Source: Adiantum capillus-veneris (taxonomy: Eukaryota > Streptophyta > Polypodiopsida > Polypodiales > Pteridaceae). Taken from it: a stretch of 64,000 bases of DNA. The stretch lies in assembly GCA_014529385.2 (NCBI GenBank), contig CM043967.1, positions 80,922,278 to 80,986,277 on the forward strand, given 5' to 3'. Under the pieces are notes generated by a model. The model was not told the DNA's origin, did not search any database, and saw only the letters and a list, made by a program, of their open reading frames with translations. The stretch's first letter is position 1. Each line of letters opens with the position of its first letter. The position numbers were made by a program, and so were the translations under genes. This document shows, piece after piece, positions 47,800 through 58,000 of the stretch.

Positions 47800-49010
47800 C
47801 GGTCGTCAATTTCAGCCGTTATGCCAAAATGACGCTTTGTGTGTCCGCCGCCGAATCGGTTGTTCCGACCTACTTTTGGTGATCCAAACCCGGAGATACT
47901 CCATGGTTGCATTGCCCTCGATGTTGTTAAGCTTCCTGAGAAGTTTTGTGTCGTTCCGACAACTTTTTTCTGTTTGCCTCTTGCAGGCTCTGTTGACCTA
48001 GGGTTTTTCCAGTCGTTCTTTCTCGAGCTTTGAGTGCTAGAAACTCATCTCCTATACTAGGGTAACCCACCTCTAAGTTCTTGTAAGGTTTGGTTAGGCG
48101 GTTGTGCCCCTACCTAGCGTTCCTCCCCATTCCCCGTCTGCTCTTGTTTATTGGTTTTGGTGAGTTTTCGCGACAAAATTTAACGATAAGCATCAAAAGC
48201 TTATGGCAACGAGTCTACCTCTCATGTCTGGTGTCCTCTGAGCTCTCGTAGCAGTCGTAGAAGGTGGTAGAAGGTCGGATGCTCCTGTGTGCTCTTTGCT
48301 CTCTCCAAGAAGGTAATAGTGGAAATGAGCTTGATAGTGAAGTGAAAAATACTTAACTTCGGGCTTCCCGGATCACTTGTTACCAAATTTGACATGTGCT
48401 CCTATCTCGTCGTGAAATGCACTTTAGGATTTGAAATTTCTCAATTCGGACTCCGTTTGACCTGTTTCTGAGAAATCTGTCCACTTTGCCAAAATTCTGT
48501 CATTTCGGGCTTTCCGCAACTTTTTCAGAATTGTACCCCATTTTTACCATGGGTTGCCCTTGTCATTAGGATCATCGCCGTCTATTCTTTTCTTTTTTCC
48601 GATCTCATTTCACCTGCTTTTTTATTTTTCTTTTACTTTTATTAAGAAAATCATAAAAAATAAAGGAAAATATCAAATTGAAGCCAAAAAATTCCAAACA
48701 TACACGATAAATAGCTGGTAACCCTGTGTATATAAATATACACTTCTTCGTGATTTTTCGACTTGGATTACCACTTTTTTCCACTTTTTAGCTCCAAAAA
48801 CACTCTTATTTAGTGATATTTACACATCTAGAGACCCAAATTCATCATTTGATCTCTTCTTGTTGCAAAACAAGGTATATAAGGGCATAAATATTATCAA
48901 TATCCGCAATCAAACATAAAAAATTGCAAAATCATGTAAGACACTGCCCTTGTAATATAATTTTTGTTTTTCTTTGTTTTTTCCGCTTGTAGCTGCTTTG
49001 TAGCTCCTGT
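47800..49010. other. Leader-like or LTR-like DNA between two gypsy elements
   Basis: No coding domain. It contains short hairpin motifs TTCGGGCTTCCCG (48354-48366) and a variant TTCGGGCTTTCCG (48504-48516), and an 18-bp palindrome (48726-48743, half-site GTGTATATA). A TATA-like 'ggtatataaggg' lies at about 48872. It could be the leader of the Tat-like element, the 3' part of copy A, or both joined. Confidence 0.4.
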
Positions 49011-49014
49011 ATAC

Positions 49015-49026
49015 CTCCCCCCCTCC
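49015..49026 (-). promoter_or_regulatory. Candidate polypurine tract of giant gypsy copy A
   Basis: Minus-strand GGAGGGGGGGAG lies 23 bp after the stop at 49049. The sequence after it does not match the start of the 5' LTR (TGTTGAGCC), so the 3' LTR is missing or this is not the true polypurine tract. Confidence 0.5.
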
Positions 49027-49048
49027 GAGTCTGAGTCCTCCCGGACGA

Positions 49049-49384
49049 CTATGAAGTGTCTGTGGGTGAAGCATTGTAGTTGTTTTGGTCATAAGTTCCC
49101 AATGTAATTGTAGAGCGATGATACAACAGTCTTTCCAATAAAGCTGCTCTTTGTTTGATTGAAGGATTGGTGGTCGGGTTTTGGGTTGGTTTTGGCACTT
49201 CGGTAGTAGAATCAGTAGATGGATTCTTCGTTACCTTGTTGTCTTTTTTCACAATCCAAATCTGCTTCCGCTTTGCTTGTGCTTGCCACAAACTCTTTGC
49301 GACCCAAACCTGCTTTGTTCTGTGTGTTGATTTCCTCGCCTTGAAATACCTAGGAGTTTCTGTTGATTGTATTGAAGGGAGTTC
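49049..49384 (-). pseudogene. Continuation of copy A pol after an in-frame TAG: W-x-P-K tail end
   Basis: Frame continues directly past the TAG at 49387-49385 with 'TKQVWVAKSLWQ', 'KRKQIWIVKKDNK' and a Ser/Thr/Asn-rich end, stopping at 49049. The same Q-[IV]-W-x-x-K motif as upstream supports the TAG being a late nonsense change, not the original end. Confidence 0.7.
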
Positions 49385-50953
49385 CTATTTACAAATCTTT
49401 GGGATCCAAATTTGCTTGCTATAGCTTTGTGCCGTCATGAACTTCTTTGGAATCCAGATCTGTTTCAATGTCCTGGATTGTCTGGAATCCCTCTGTTGTC
49501 TGGTATTGAAGACTCTGTTTTCCACCTTTTTGTTCTCTGGCACAGCCTTTTTTGGTCTCCATACCAACTTTGACTCCGTTGTTTTCCAAGGTTGAGCTGT
49601 TATATTATTGCTTGTCTTCCTTATCCACTGTTGAGAATTCCTCGTCGAAGAGTAATCCGGTTGTATAGAAACTTTTGGTTGCCATATCTTCTTCTTTTTC
49701 TCTGGTTGTTGTTTATCTTTGTGTTTGGATTCGTCCTTTGGAGTTGGCTCTTCTCCTTTGGTGAACTTAATTGATTGACTTTCACCTTCGTATTTGATAA
49801 GCACTGATTTAGATCTCCAGTCAATCATTGCATTGTATTGCTTCTGCCATGGTTGTCCTAGCAATAATGGATGTTGTGTAGCTTGGTCTTCAACCACGTA
49901 AAACATATGAGGATACACATATTGGTTAATCTGTATATGTAAAACTGTGCATCCGACAGTTTTGATTGAATTCTCAGAGTAACTCTTTAACTCTTGCTTG
50001 GCAGTTTGTAGTTTAGTGTCATTTGTCAATTGTCTATACAAACTGAGTGAAAGTAGGTTAGCTTGAGCTCCTGAATCCAATAGTGCTCTGGCTTTGATTT
50101 GGTTGGTTCCTACTTTGCATTCAATGATGGGTTCTTCTTTGTCATTATCCATTTCTGTTATACTGACTGCATTTATTCGTATTGCTCCTTCATTGCGCTG
50201 TTTCTGACGCAGTAGTCTTCTTTTCTCCATTCTTTCCTTCGCCTCGGCTTGCGCTTCCTCCTCGATCTTTTTCTTTTTCTGGACACGCAGCTTTTCTTGA
50301 TGTATTTTGAGAAGCATGTCTTGTGTTAGCGGCAACAGATACTTTTTCACTCTGCATCCACTAATCCAATTGGGCATTTCTTCTCCGTCTAATGTAGCAA
50401 GCTTGACGGCTCCACTTGGTGATAGATCTTTAATCACCAAAGGTCCCATCCCTCGCTTTTTAAGCTTCTTAGCATGCTGTTTCAGAGTGTAAACTAGGAC
50501 ATAGTCCCCAACTTTAAACTCTTTAGTCCGCACATGCCTATCAAAAAATTCCTTTTGTCGCCTTTTTTGAGCGTAGATAGAAGCTACTGCTTTTAGGCGA
50601 AGCTCGTCTAGCTTTTCCAGGTCATCTATTCTATCAGAGAGCTCGTACCCTGTCCACTCTAGGTCCTTAGCCACCCTTAAGGTTGAAATCAAGAATTCTA
50701 TTGGTAAGATAGCATTTAGCCCAAAAACCATGTTATATGGGGTCGTTCCTATTGATGTTTTATATGCTACCCTATATGCCCATAATGTTGAATGCAACTT
50801 CTGGTCCCAGTCAGTTCTCGACTCAGATACAATCTTCGTAAGGACCGTGCATATGGTTTTGTTTGTTGCTTCAGCTTGTCCGTTTGCTTGTGGATGATAC
50901 GGGGCTGATTTCCTATGGATTACCATGAATTCATCTAGAAGGATCTTTATCAC
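49385..50953 (-). CDS. Copy A integrase core and C-terminus, second retropepsin (PR2), W-x-P-K tail
   Basis: The segment begins mid-integrase after a single-base shift ('DEFMVIHRKSAPYHPQANGQ', with the catalytic Glu region 'AEATNKT') and continues 'STLWAYRVAYKTSIGTTPY', 'AILPIEF' and the C-terminal 'KVGDYVLVYTL'. A Lys/Arg/Glu-rich coiled linker follows. Then comes a full retropepsin: 'ARALLDSGAQANLLSLSLY' (DSGA at 50077-50066) and 'HPLLLGQPWQKQYNAMIDW' (near 49860). The tail has 'KKIWQPK', 'SKLVWRPK', 'LKQIWIPK' and 'SKQIWIPK'. A protease downstream of integrase is not the normal Ty3/gypsy order. Role is inferred: extra polyprotein processing or a structural, non-catalytic fold. Confidence 0.88.
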   Translation of the reverse strand: MIKILLDEFMVIHRKSAPYHPQANGQAEATNKTICTVLTKIVSESRTDWDQKLHSTLWAYRVAYKTSIGTTPYNMVFGLNAILPIEFLISTLRVAKDLEWTGYELSDRIDDLEKLDELRLKAVASIYAQKRRQKEFFDRHVRTKEFKVGDYVLVYTLKQHAKKLKKRGMGPLVIKDLSPSGAVKLATLDGEEMPNWISGCRVKKYLLPLTQDMLLKIHQEKLRVQKKKKIEEEAQAEAKERMEKRRLLRQKQRNEGAIRINAVSITEMDNDKEEPIIECKVGTNQIKARALLDSGAQANLLSLSLYRQLTNDTKLQTAKQELKSYSENSIKTVGCTVLHIQINQYVYPHMFYVVEDQATQHPLLLGQPWQKQYNAMIDWRSKSVLIKYEGESQSIKFTKGEEPTPKDESKHKDKQQPEKKKKIWQPKVSIQPDYSSTRNSQQWIRKTSNNITAQPWKTTESKLVWRPKKAVPENKKVENRVFNTRQQRDSRQSRTLKQIWIPKKFMTAQSYSKQIWIPKICK

Positions 50954-50958
50954 TTCAT

Positions 50959-52926
50959 TTATAAAATGTGTGCCCGATCACTCACAATTTCTATTGGCAA
51001 TCCATATCGTACAAAGACATATTCATATAGAAATTGTGCCGTGGTCCTGGCATCTGCTTTTTGAGTTGCCTTTGCTTCGACCCACTTTGTTAGATAGTCT
51101 GTAGCCACAATGATGTATTGTGCATGAGTCTTATATGCAGGAGGTGAAATGGGTCCGACATAATCAATCCCCCATTTTGCAAAAGCTCTTGCCCCCATCA
51201 TTGGTCTAAGCGGCATATCATCTCTTTTAAGTGGTACTTTGGTCCGCTGACAGTCATCACACCGTTTAACGTATTCCTCAGCGTCCATATGTAATGTTGG
51301 CCACCATATTCCTGCGGCTAAGACAAGTTTTGCTGTCTTATCACCTGAGAAATGGCCTCCACCTACTCCTCCATGAGCTTGCTCCAGGATTATCACATAC
51401 TCAGACTCTGATGCGCAAATCCTAAGCTGGTTGTCTTTACCTCTCTTATAGAGTTGATCTCCTATTAAAGCGTAATCTCTAGCTTCTGTCTCTACAGATT
51501 TCTGACGAGCTTTTGACGTTCCTTCTGGTAAAGTTCTATTTGTGAGATATTCAACAATATACTGACTCCATTCTGGAGCGATCATTATCTGATATAATGT
51601 TGAATACTCGGCTGACGGTTTTGATGAACATACAATACATACAGTGACATATTCATGTACGCTTTCTTTCATTCCTGGCCAATAGACTCCCAATTGTAAC
51701 AAATTCCTATATGTGTTCCTTCTTGAACAATGAAATGCACATTCCTGAACATGTGCTTCGCGCAGATATATACTATATTCCTCAGGATTGATGTATAGTC
51801 GTAAAACATGATCATTTCCCAATTGATACAACCTTCCTGCAATCAATTGAAGATTCTTGGATTGCTGAATAGCAATATGTTTCAGGTTGTATTCTCTTCT
51901 ATCGAACTCTCCTCCATAGGTTAATAGGTTAACGACATTTTGAGACCACTTAGGTATCATTTCTATGTTGAACAAGTACGCGTCTGGCATGTCGTCATCT
52001 ACTCCTATAGGGTCTTCTCCATTCGTTAATCGCGAAAGATGATCAGCTCTAAGATGTGTTTTTCCTTTCTTTACTACTACCGTGAAGTCGAATTCCAGTA
52101 AGATAATGAACCATCTCACTATTCTCCCGGTATTGCATGGTTTATTCACTAGGTAGAGCAAGGCTTGGTGATCCGTAAAAAACACAAACTTGTTGGCTAG
52201 AAGATAATGCCGAAATTTCTTTACAGCATATATCATTCCTAATCCCTCTCGCTCTGTTGTGGTGTAATTCTTCTCTGCATGGTTGAGCTGTCGACTGGCG
52301 TAACAGATAGGAAAATCCATGTTTCCTTCTTCTGGCTGAGCCAGAATGCATCCTATTGCATATGCAGAAGCATCTATGTGCACATGGAATATCTTCTCCC
52401 AATCTGGTGATTTCAAGACTGGAGCAGTAATGAGTGCCTCTTTCAATTTCTTGAATGATTCCTCACACTCCTCTGTCCATTCAAAGTTCACTATTAGCCT
52501 GTAAAGTGGTTGGCCTATTATAGCGTACATGTAAATGAATCGTCTATAATATCCGCAATGTCCCATAAAGCTCTGTACTTGTTTCGCATTGGTTGGTCTA
52601 GGCATATCCACTATAACTTTTATCTTCTCTAAATCCGTGGATATTCCGTTTTGTGAGACAATATGTCCCAGAATTCTGCCCTGTCGGACCATAAACACAC
52701 ATTTCTCAGGATTGAGACAAATGCGATATGTCCTACATTTCTCAAATACTTTTCTTAGGTGTTCTAGATGCTCATCTCTCAGTAGAGAATGTACACATAA
52801 GTCATCCATGTATATTTCGAGAAACAGCCTTAAGTATTCTTTGAAAGCATGCGTCATCAGCCTCTGGAAGGTTGCGGGAGCATTGGTTAGACCAAAAGGC
52901 ATAACCCGATAAGCATAAATTCCCAC
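50959..52926 (-). CDS. Copy A RT-RNase H and duplicated integrase zinc-binding units
   Basis: Begins after a one-base shift in RT ('YAYRVMPFGLTNAPATFQRL'). The catalytic box is 'EIYMDDLCVHS'. RNase H follows with 'HVHIDASAYAIGCIL', 'TEREGLGMIYAVKKFRHYL' and 'THLRADHLSR'. Then two consecutive zinc units each run W-S-Q … L-Y … H-x6-H … W-P … C-x2-C. Unit 1 (51957-51617) has 'EAHVQECAFHCSRRNTYRN' and 'CIVC'; unit 2 (51578-51240) has 'QAHGGVGGGHFSGDKTAK' and 'CDDCQRTK'. The integrase core start follows, 'FAKWGIDYVGPISPP' to 'LPIEIVSDR', ending at a frameshift-created stop (50959). All zinc ligands are present in both units. Confidence 0.9.
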   Translation of the reverse strand: MGIYAYRVMPFGLTNAPATFQRLMTHAFKEYLRLFLEIYMDDLCVHSLLRDEHLEHLRKVFEKCRTYRICLNPEKCVFMVRQGRILGHIVSQNGISTDLEKIKVIVDMPRPTNAKQVQSFMGHCGYYRRFIYMYAIIGQPLYRLIVNFEWTEECEESFKKLKEALITAPVLKSPDWEKIFHVHIDASAYAIGCILAQPEEGNMDFPICYASRQLNHAEKNYTTTEREGLGMIYAVKKFRHYLLANKFVFFTDHQALLYLVNKPCNTGRIVRWFIILLEFDFTVVVKKGKTHLRADHLSRLTNGEDPIGVDDDMPDAYLFNIEMIPKWSQNVVNLLTYGGEFDRREYNLKHIAIQQSKNLQLIAGRLYQLGNDHVLRLYINPEEYSIYLREAHVQECAFHCSRRNTYRNLLQLGVYWPGMKESVHEYVTVCIVCSSKPSAEYSTLYQIMIAPEWSQYIVEYLTNRTLPEGTSKARQKSVETEARDYALIGDQLYKRGKDNQLRICASESEYVIILEQAHGGVGGGHFSGDKTAKLVLAAGIWWPTLHMDAEEYVKRCDDCQRTKVPLKRDDMPLRPMMGARAFAKWGIDYVGPISPPAYKTHAQYIIVATDYLTKWVEAKATQKADARTTAQFLYEYVFVRYGLPIEIVSDRAHIL

Positions 52927-53111
52927 TCCGTTGCAAAAGCTGTTTTATGTTGATCTTCCAGTGCTATGGCTAGCTGGTTATATCCTGAAAAACCATCAAG
53001 AAAGGAGTATGTTGTTTTCCCTGATACACGCTCTAGAACATGATCAGTTATCGGCAGGGGATAATTGTCCCTGATTGTTGCAGCATTCACTTTCTTTAAG
53101 TTGACACACAC
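52887..53111 (-). pseudogene. Copy A RT segment between a TGA and a frameshift
   Basis: Continues the RT frame right after the TGA at 53114-53112 ('VCVNLKKVNAATIRDNYPLP', 'YSFLDGFSGYNQLAIA', 'HKTAFATEW'), then loses frame at about 52922. The TGA replaces the Arg normally following 'NGK-x' in RT, consistent with CGA to TGA deamination. The frameshift is explained by loss of one G from a G run. Confidence 0.85.
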
Positions 53112-55061
53112 TCAGAGTTTTCCGTTCTTCTTAGGTACTACCACAATCGGAGATACCCAATCAGTGTGTTCAATCTCGTATATGAATTCAGCTTCCATTA
53201 GCTTATCTATCTCCTCCTTGATTCGCTTAGCAAAAGTATCATTATATGTGTATGGTCTCTGTCTGCTAGGCTTTGCGTCTTGTTTCAGTGGGATTGAGTG
53301 TTGGCATATCGATGGGTCAACTCCCTTTAAGTCCTTATAAGACCATGCAAACACATCCCTATACTCTCTGAGAAGACTCAAAAGTCTCTCTTCCTCGCTT
53401 GGAGACAAATCTGTGGCTATGTACACCGGTCTAGGCGTCTCACCTGGAGCTGCTAAATCAATTTTTTTTGCATCCTCCGGTCCGTCATAAGATTCGTTCT
53501 CCTTCCTCTCTCGAATAGGTGGGGTTAATATCACCTTCCTATCCTCTATTGTGAATTTCCTATAGTGAGAGGGAACATCCATGTTTTCCTTGATTTTGAC
53601 GTTTTCGTCCTCTCCACTCTCAATTTCTGTCGTCCAAACTTCCTTCAGAGTTTTCTTGAGCTCTCTGTACTTGTTTCTACGTTCTAACTTGGACTCCGTG
53701 TATTCTCTGTTGCGCTTGTTCTTTTCTGATTTTTCTGTTTCAGTTTTCGTTCCATTCTTTTGAACTTGATTTCTTGAGCCTCTTTTGTCTTTTCGTAAGC
53801 TCTTTTGATCACTGCCTCTCATTCTTCCAGAAATCTTATCCTTAACACAATCTTCAGCCTTTACTAGCATTAGGAATTGATTTTTTCCTCTTATTCTAGG
53901 TATCGGATTGGTTCTAACCCCTTTTGTTTTTTTCTTTGCTCTATAATGTTTCTGGCGTTGTTTAGTTTGGTTCGGAAAATCATAAAATCGGACATCCGTT
54001 ATAGTTTCTTCGTTTCCGCTTGAATTGTCCGTTGACTCGTTGTCTGCTTCATTTCCCCACTCTGGATGATTGGGAATGTCGTGAAACACCTCTTCTTCAT
54101 CTTCCTTTTCCAGTGTATCGTTCTTTTCAGTTTCTTTTTCGAGTACAGTTCTCAACATGAAATACGGAACCACGTCGTACCCGTCCTTGTCGCAAAATTT
54201 CGTTGTGGGACCATCCGGAATTGCACAAACATCTAGGGTTGCTAGAATGTGTGTCCATTCTAATGGTTCAAACGTGTCCTCTGGAAAGGGTTCTCCTACA
54301 TAAGTTTCGTCTTCGATAGCCCTTTCTAAAACACATTCTTCTCGTTTCAGACTTCCACATTTCGAAGCTCCACACATCCATAACTCCTTGGGTTTACCTA
54401 ACCAAGCTGGAAATTCGGATCCCGCCAAAGTAGCTGAATCAAACTCCTCTACCGGTGTTCGGTTCACATCTTTGTAGCTATGGTCTTTCAGGTTCACACG
54501 TGTAGTGGTTTCCATATTTCTCAAGTATATGTGATCGTAGCCCCAATCTTGGACCATTTTCAACTGTCTCATGAATGGTCTTCCCAATATGATATCATAG
54601 TTATTCTCCTTGGCAAAATCGACAATAGCAAAAGTATGTTCGTATTCAATGCCGCAAGAAGTCACTACAACTTTCTCTAATAACCCCATAGGTTTCTCCA
54701 TGTGTCCATCTGCTAATTGGAGTTTCAACCTAGTCTTCCTTATTGCTGGTTTCCCCCATTTTTTCCAGATTTCTTTTGTAGCAATGGCTACCCCAGCTCC
54801 GCTGTCTAGTATTGCCATTGTGTTCACTCCTTGGAATTCAACTGGTAAGGTTGTATTCCCCTCTTCACCTTCGCAATACTCTCCGACCTTGTTTAAGGGT
54901 ACAGGCTTAGCGTTCTTTTGTGGCTTGCTCAGCTCCTCTATGCTCTCTTGCAATCTCGATGTTGGATCTTTTATCCCGAATTTCTCCAAGCATTTTCCTA
55001 CAGTGGTCCACATATGTGGTCTTAGCCTCAAAAGCTCAGCTAGAGTGATAGTGCATGTCAC
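53112..55061 (-). CDS. Copy A first retropepsin (PR1), spacer and RT start
   Basis: The frame is open upstream to about 55139, overlapping gag by about 75 bp; the only initiator at the boundary is a GTG, so it is probably reached by frameshifting or was once fused with gag. PR1 shows 'VNTMAILDSGAGVAIATKE' (DSGA at 54807-54796) and 'YDIILGRPFMRQLKMVQDW' (near 54585). A long acidic and Lys/Arg-rich spacer of about 330 residues follows. The RT N-terminus is 'LREYRDVFAWSYKDLKGVD', 'CQHSIPLKQDAKPSRQRPY' and 'HTDWVSPIVVVPKKNGK', ending in the TGA. PR1 occupies the standard position before RT. Confidence 0.88.
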   Translation of the reverse strand: MTCTITLAELLRLRPHMWTTVGKCLEKFGIKDPTSRLQESIEELSKPQKNAKPVPLNKVGEYCEGEEGNTTLPVEFQGVNTMAILDSGAGVAIATKEIWKKWGKPAIRKTRLKLQLADGHMEKPMGLLEKVVVTSCGIEYEHTFAIVDFAKENNYDIILGRPFMRQLKMVQDWGYDHIYLRNMETTTRVNLKDHSYKDVNRTPVEEFDSATLAGSEFPAWLGKPKELWMCGASKCGSLKREECVLERAIEDETYVGEPFPEDTFEPLEWTHILATLDVCAIPDGPTTKFCDKDGYDVVPYFMLRTVLEKETEKNDTLEKEDEEEVFHDIPNHPEWGNEADNESTDNSSGNEETITDVRFYDFPNQTKQRQKHYRAKKKTKGVRTNPIPRIRGKNQFLMLVKAEDCVKDKISGRMRGSDQKSLRKDKRGSRNQVQKNGTKTETEKSEKNKRNREYTESKLERRNKYRELKKTLKEVWTTEIESGEDENVKIKENMDVPSHYRKFTIEDRKVILTPPIRERKENESYDGPEDAKKIDLAAPGETPRPVYIATDLSPSEEERLLSLLREYRDVFAWSYKDLKGVDPSICQHSIPLKQDAKPSRQRPYTYNDTFAKRIKEEIDKLMEAEFIYEIEHTDWVSPIVVVPKKNGKL

Positions 55062-58000
55062 TAGTGTGTTGACAAAATCTCTATCAATCCTTGCGAGTCC
55101 ATGACTTTTTCTGATGAGATTTTTCGTGAGGGAAGTGCTCTAATCTCGGATTTTGCTTCATACTCTCCTAAGTATGAAGGTAAGGTTTTCAGTGAATGAG
55201 GTTTGCTCTCCATTGTTCTCACAGAGCCCCCATCTCCCCAGTAAGATTGCAGATCCAAGTCTACTTGAGATCCTGCCTCAAATTCCACTATGGGAGGATT
55301 CCTGATGTCCTTTTCCCAATTTGTCTCATTAGCTTGGCAACTTAGCTCGTTTGCAAAGTTTGCCTCTCTCACTTGTTTCCAAAATTCATTGTAATCCTCA
55401 TCTTTTCCGTAAATCCTCTGTATGACTGGATGAAAACTCTCTATCTCCTGATCGGTTGTGTTCAATACTATGCGGTCATCCTTGTGTGTATCTTCAGGCT
55501 TTTGTGCACTAGGAGTCTTTTCAGCTACCCGTGAAACGATAGTCTCTTGCTGAATTGGGTTTCCCTTTCCACAATTCATTGTTTCTTTTGGTGGTTCTAA
55601 TAAGGCTTGTGCAGTCTCGATCATTCTCTGGCACATTTCAAGTCTCTGCTTTTCCAATTCCGCGTTTGGGTATGTCATCCACCTCTGTTCTTGTGTTTGG
55701 TTGTTCTTTAACCTAGCTTCGTAAGCTCTCATCAGTGCGTCCAATGGTTCATGTACTTTGTCGACTAGCACTGATCCCCCTGAGCTTAAGCTCGTTGTTT
55801 CTTTGATACTCTTTTGTTTCGTTCTTTCCGGGCTCATCTCTCGTTTCTCGTTTTGACTCTCAAGTTTCTCTAATCTAGCTTTAGTTTGCTTTAGTTCCTC
55901 AGCTAGAATAGCGTCTTCACGTTCTTTTCTCAACTTCATGCGTGCTTTTCTAGCTTTCCATGTGTTTTTCTGACTCCGCGGTCCTTGACTAACCACTTCA
56001 GTCGCTAACTTTCCATTCTCAGGTTCTCTAGTGGTTTTCTTAGCTTGAGCTCTAGTAACAACTTGCGTTGGTATCAAAGTTTCATTTTCAGATCCACTGC
56101 TGGTAGGAATAGTTTCTAGCATATTCAATGTCGTCTTTTGCACTTTGTTTGGATTCTTTGGACAATCCTCAATGAAGTGAGTAACCCCACACTCAGTGCA
56201 ATAAGCGTTAATTCTAATGATTTCCGTATGTGGGCAAACATTCATCAGATGGTCACCTCCACACTTGTAACAGGGTCCTAGTGCTGGTCTTGGTCCCATT
56301 TGATTCGTCCTTTGTGGATAGGATGGTCTCTGTCCTGCTAACCCTCCATGAGCTATGAACATCAAGGTTCTTGCGTCCATATTGTATCTCTCTTCATCAG
56401 AAGCACTTGTAACTATTGGTGTTCCAACATTCCCCATCATGCCCCATGGTTCTGGTTGTTTTGGTTCTTCTGGTGGGTAATACACTGTCGGAGACATGTG
56501 TGCACCCGATTCTTCATAATAGGCTTGAACAGGCACTAAGGCTTGTTCTTCCTGATTCTCTAAGGTTGGTGCATATCTAATGCCCACTGGTCTTGCTCCT
56601 GGTAAAGGTGGTTGTTGTCCCAATACCGGTTGCGGTCTTTCTATCCCCATAGGTCCTGGTACACTTCCCGTTGGGTATCGAGGTACTGGATGTATCTGAG
56701 GTGGTGCTAATTGAGCAGGAGGTGCATACTGGCGCTCCCTTACATACCCTTTGTTGTAATAGCACTCCTCTGTTGGATGATTTGTCCATTTTTGTTCAAT
56801 AGCACACCATTTCAGTGTTTTTGGCAATGGTTTTTGGTATGGTGCCATCCTTTTTAGAGCATCTTCTATCATTTGCTCTACATTTGGCATGGTTGTTGTT
56901 TGAACATTCTTTTTAGTGGTAGTCTCGCTCGCTACGGAGGAGGAGCTACTGGATGCAAAATCTGTATCCGCTGACACCTCTCCATAAACCGTACAGTTAT
57001 CCACTAAGTACAATGCCTCTCTCATTACTTGCTCGAAACTTGTACAAGCTTTCAAGTGCAAGTCCTTCTTGAGAGTGTCGTTCCTCAGTCCCTCAATAAA
57101 GAGAACAGATAGTCTGTCATCTTGTGGTCGTTCACGTACTGGACATCTCTCAATGTATTGTTTGAAGCGAAGTGAAGCTTCCTTCACTTTTTCGTGTTCT
57201 CTCTGTTTAAAAGCATATATTTGTGAGACCGTATTGTGCTTAATCCCTCGTTTTGAGAATTCCTCAGCAAACTCTCTTAGCAAATGGTCAATGTCATGGA
57301 ATCCCCCTATGTTCATTGGTTGAAACCATGTCAATGCAGTACCTTCTAGAGTAAGACCAAATCCCTCGTATTGTGTATGGAAATCTGTTATCTGCTCAGC
57401 TCTTAAGACTTGCTTAAAGAGTGACACATGTGCATACGGATCTCCTGAACCACCATACTTCTTTGGCATACACTTGGCTACTTGAGATGGTCTCATACGT
57501 CTATGATCTGCTACCAATCTCATTGCTCCTGTGTCCCAGCTAAAGCTTTCTCTAGCATCATGGACTTCATGGGTTACCCTTGTCGGTTCCCCCGCCCTGA
57601 ATCTACTACTAGGAGGTAAATGTGATGGTTCCGCTTCAAACCTTGGACCTGGCGTGGTATAGGTGGGGATTGGAACTGCACTACCTCGATTCGTCTCCAT
57701 TGACTCTCTGGAATGTAATGATCCCATTGGTCCGAGCTTCGAGTCCCAAGGTTGACTGAAAGAGTCAGCAACCTGAGTTCTTTGTCCTCCTGTTGTCATT
57801 GAGTTTTGCACTCCAGTTGTTGGTGCTGGTCTATGTGAGCTAGAAGTAACATAATACTGATGTAGTGGTCCCCCAAAGTATGTATATCCTTCTAATTCTT
57901 TCTTGCCCATTGTTGAGTATTGCCTGCCATACGTATCGTAAGCGGCAATTTTCACTTCCGATCCCTCTGTGTATGTAAAGACATAGAGTCTTTTTTTGTT

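Noticed and set aside
49015-49026. Start of the 3' LTR of copy A immediately after the purine tract
   Set aside because: The following sequence does not match the beginning of the 5' LTR, so no 3' LTR is claimed.
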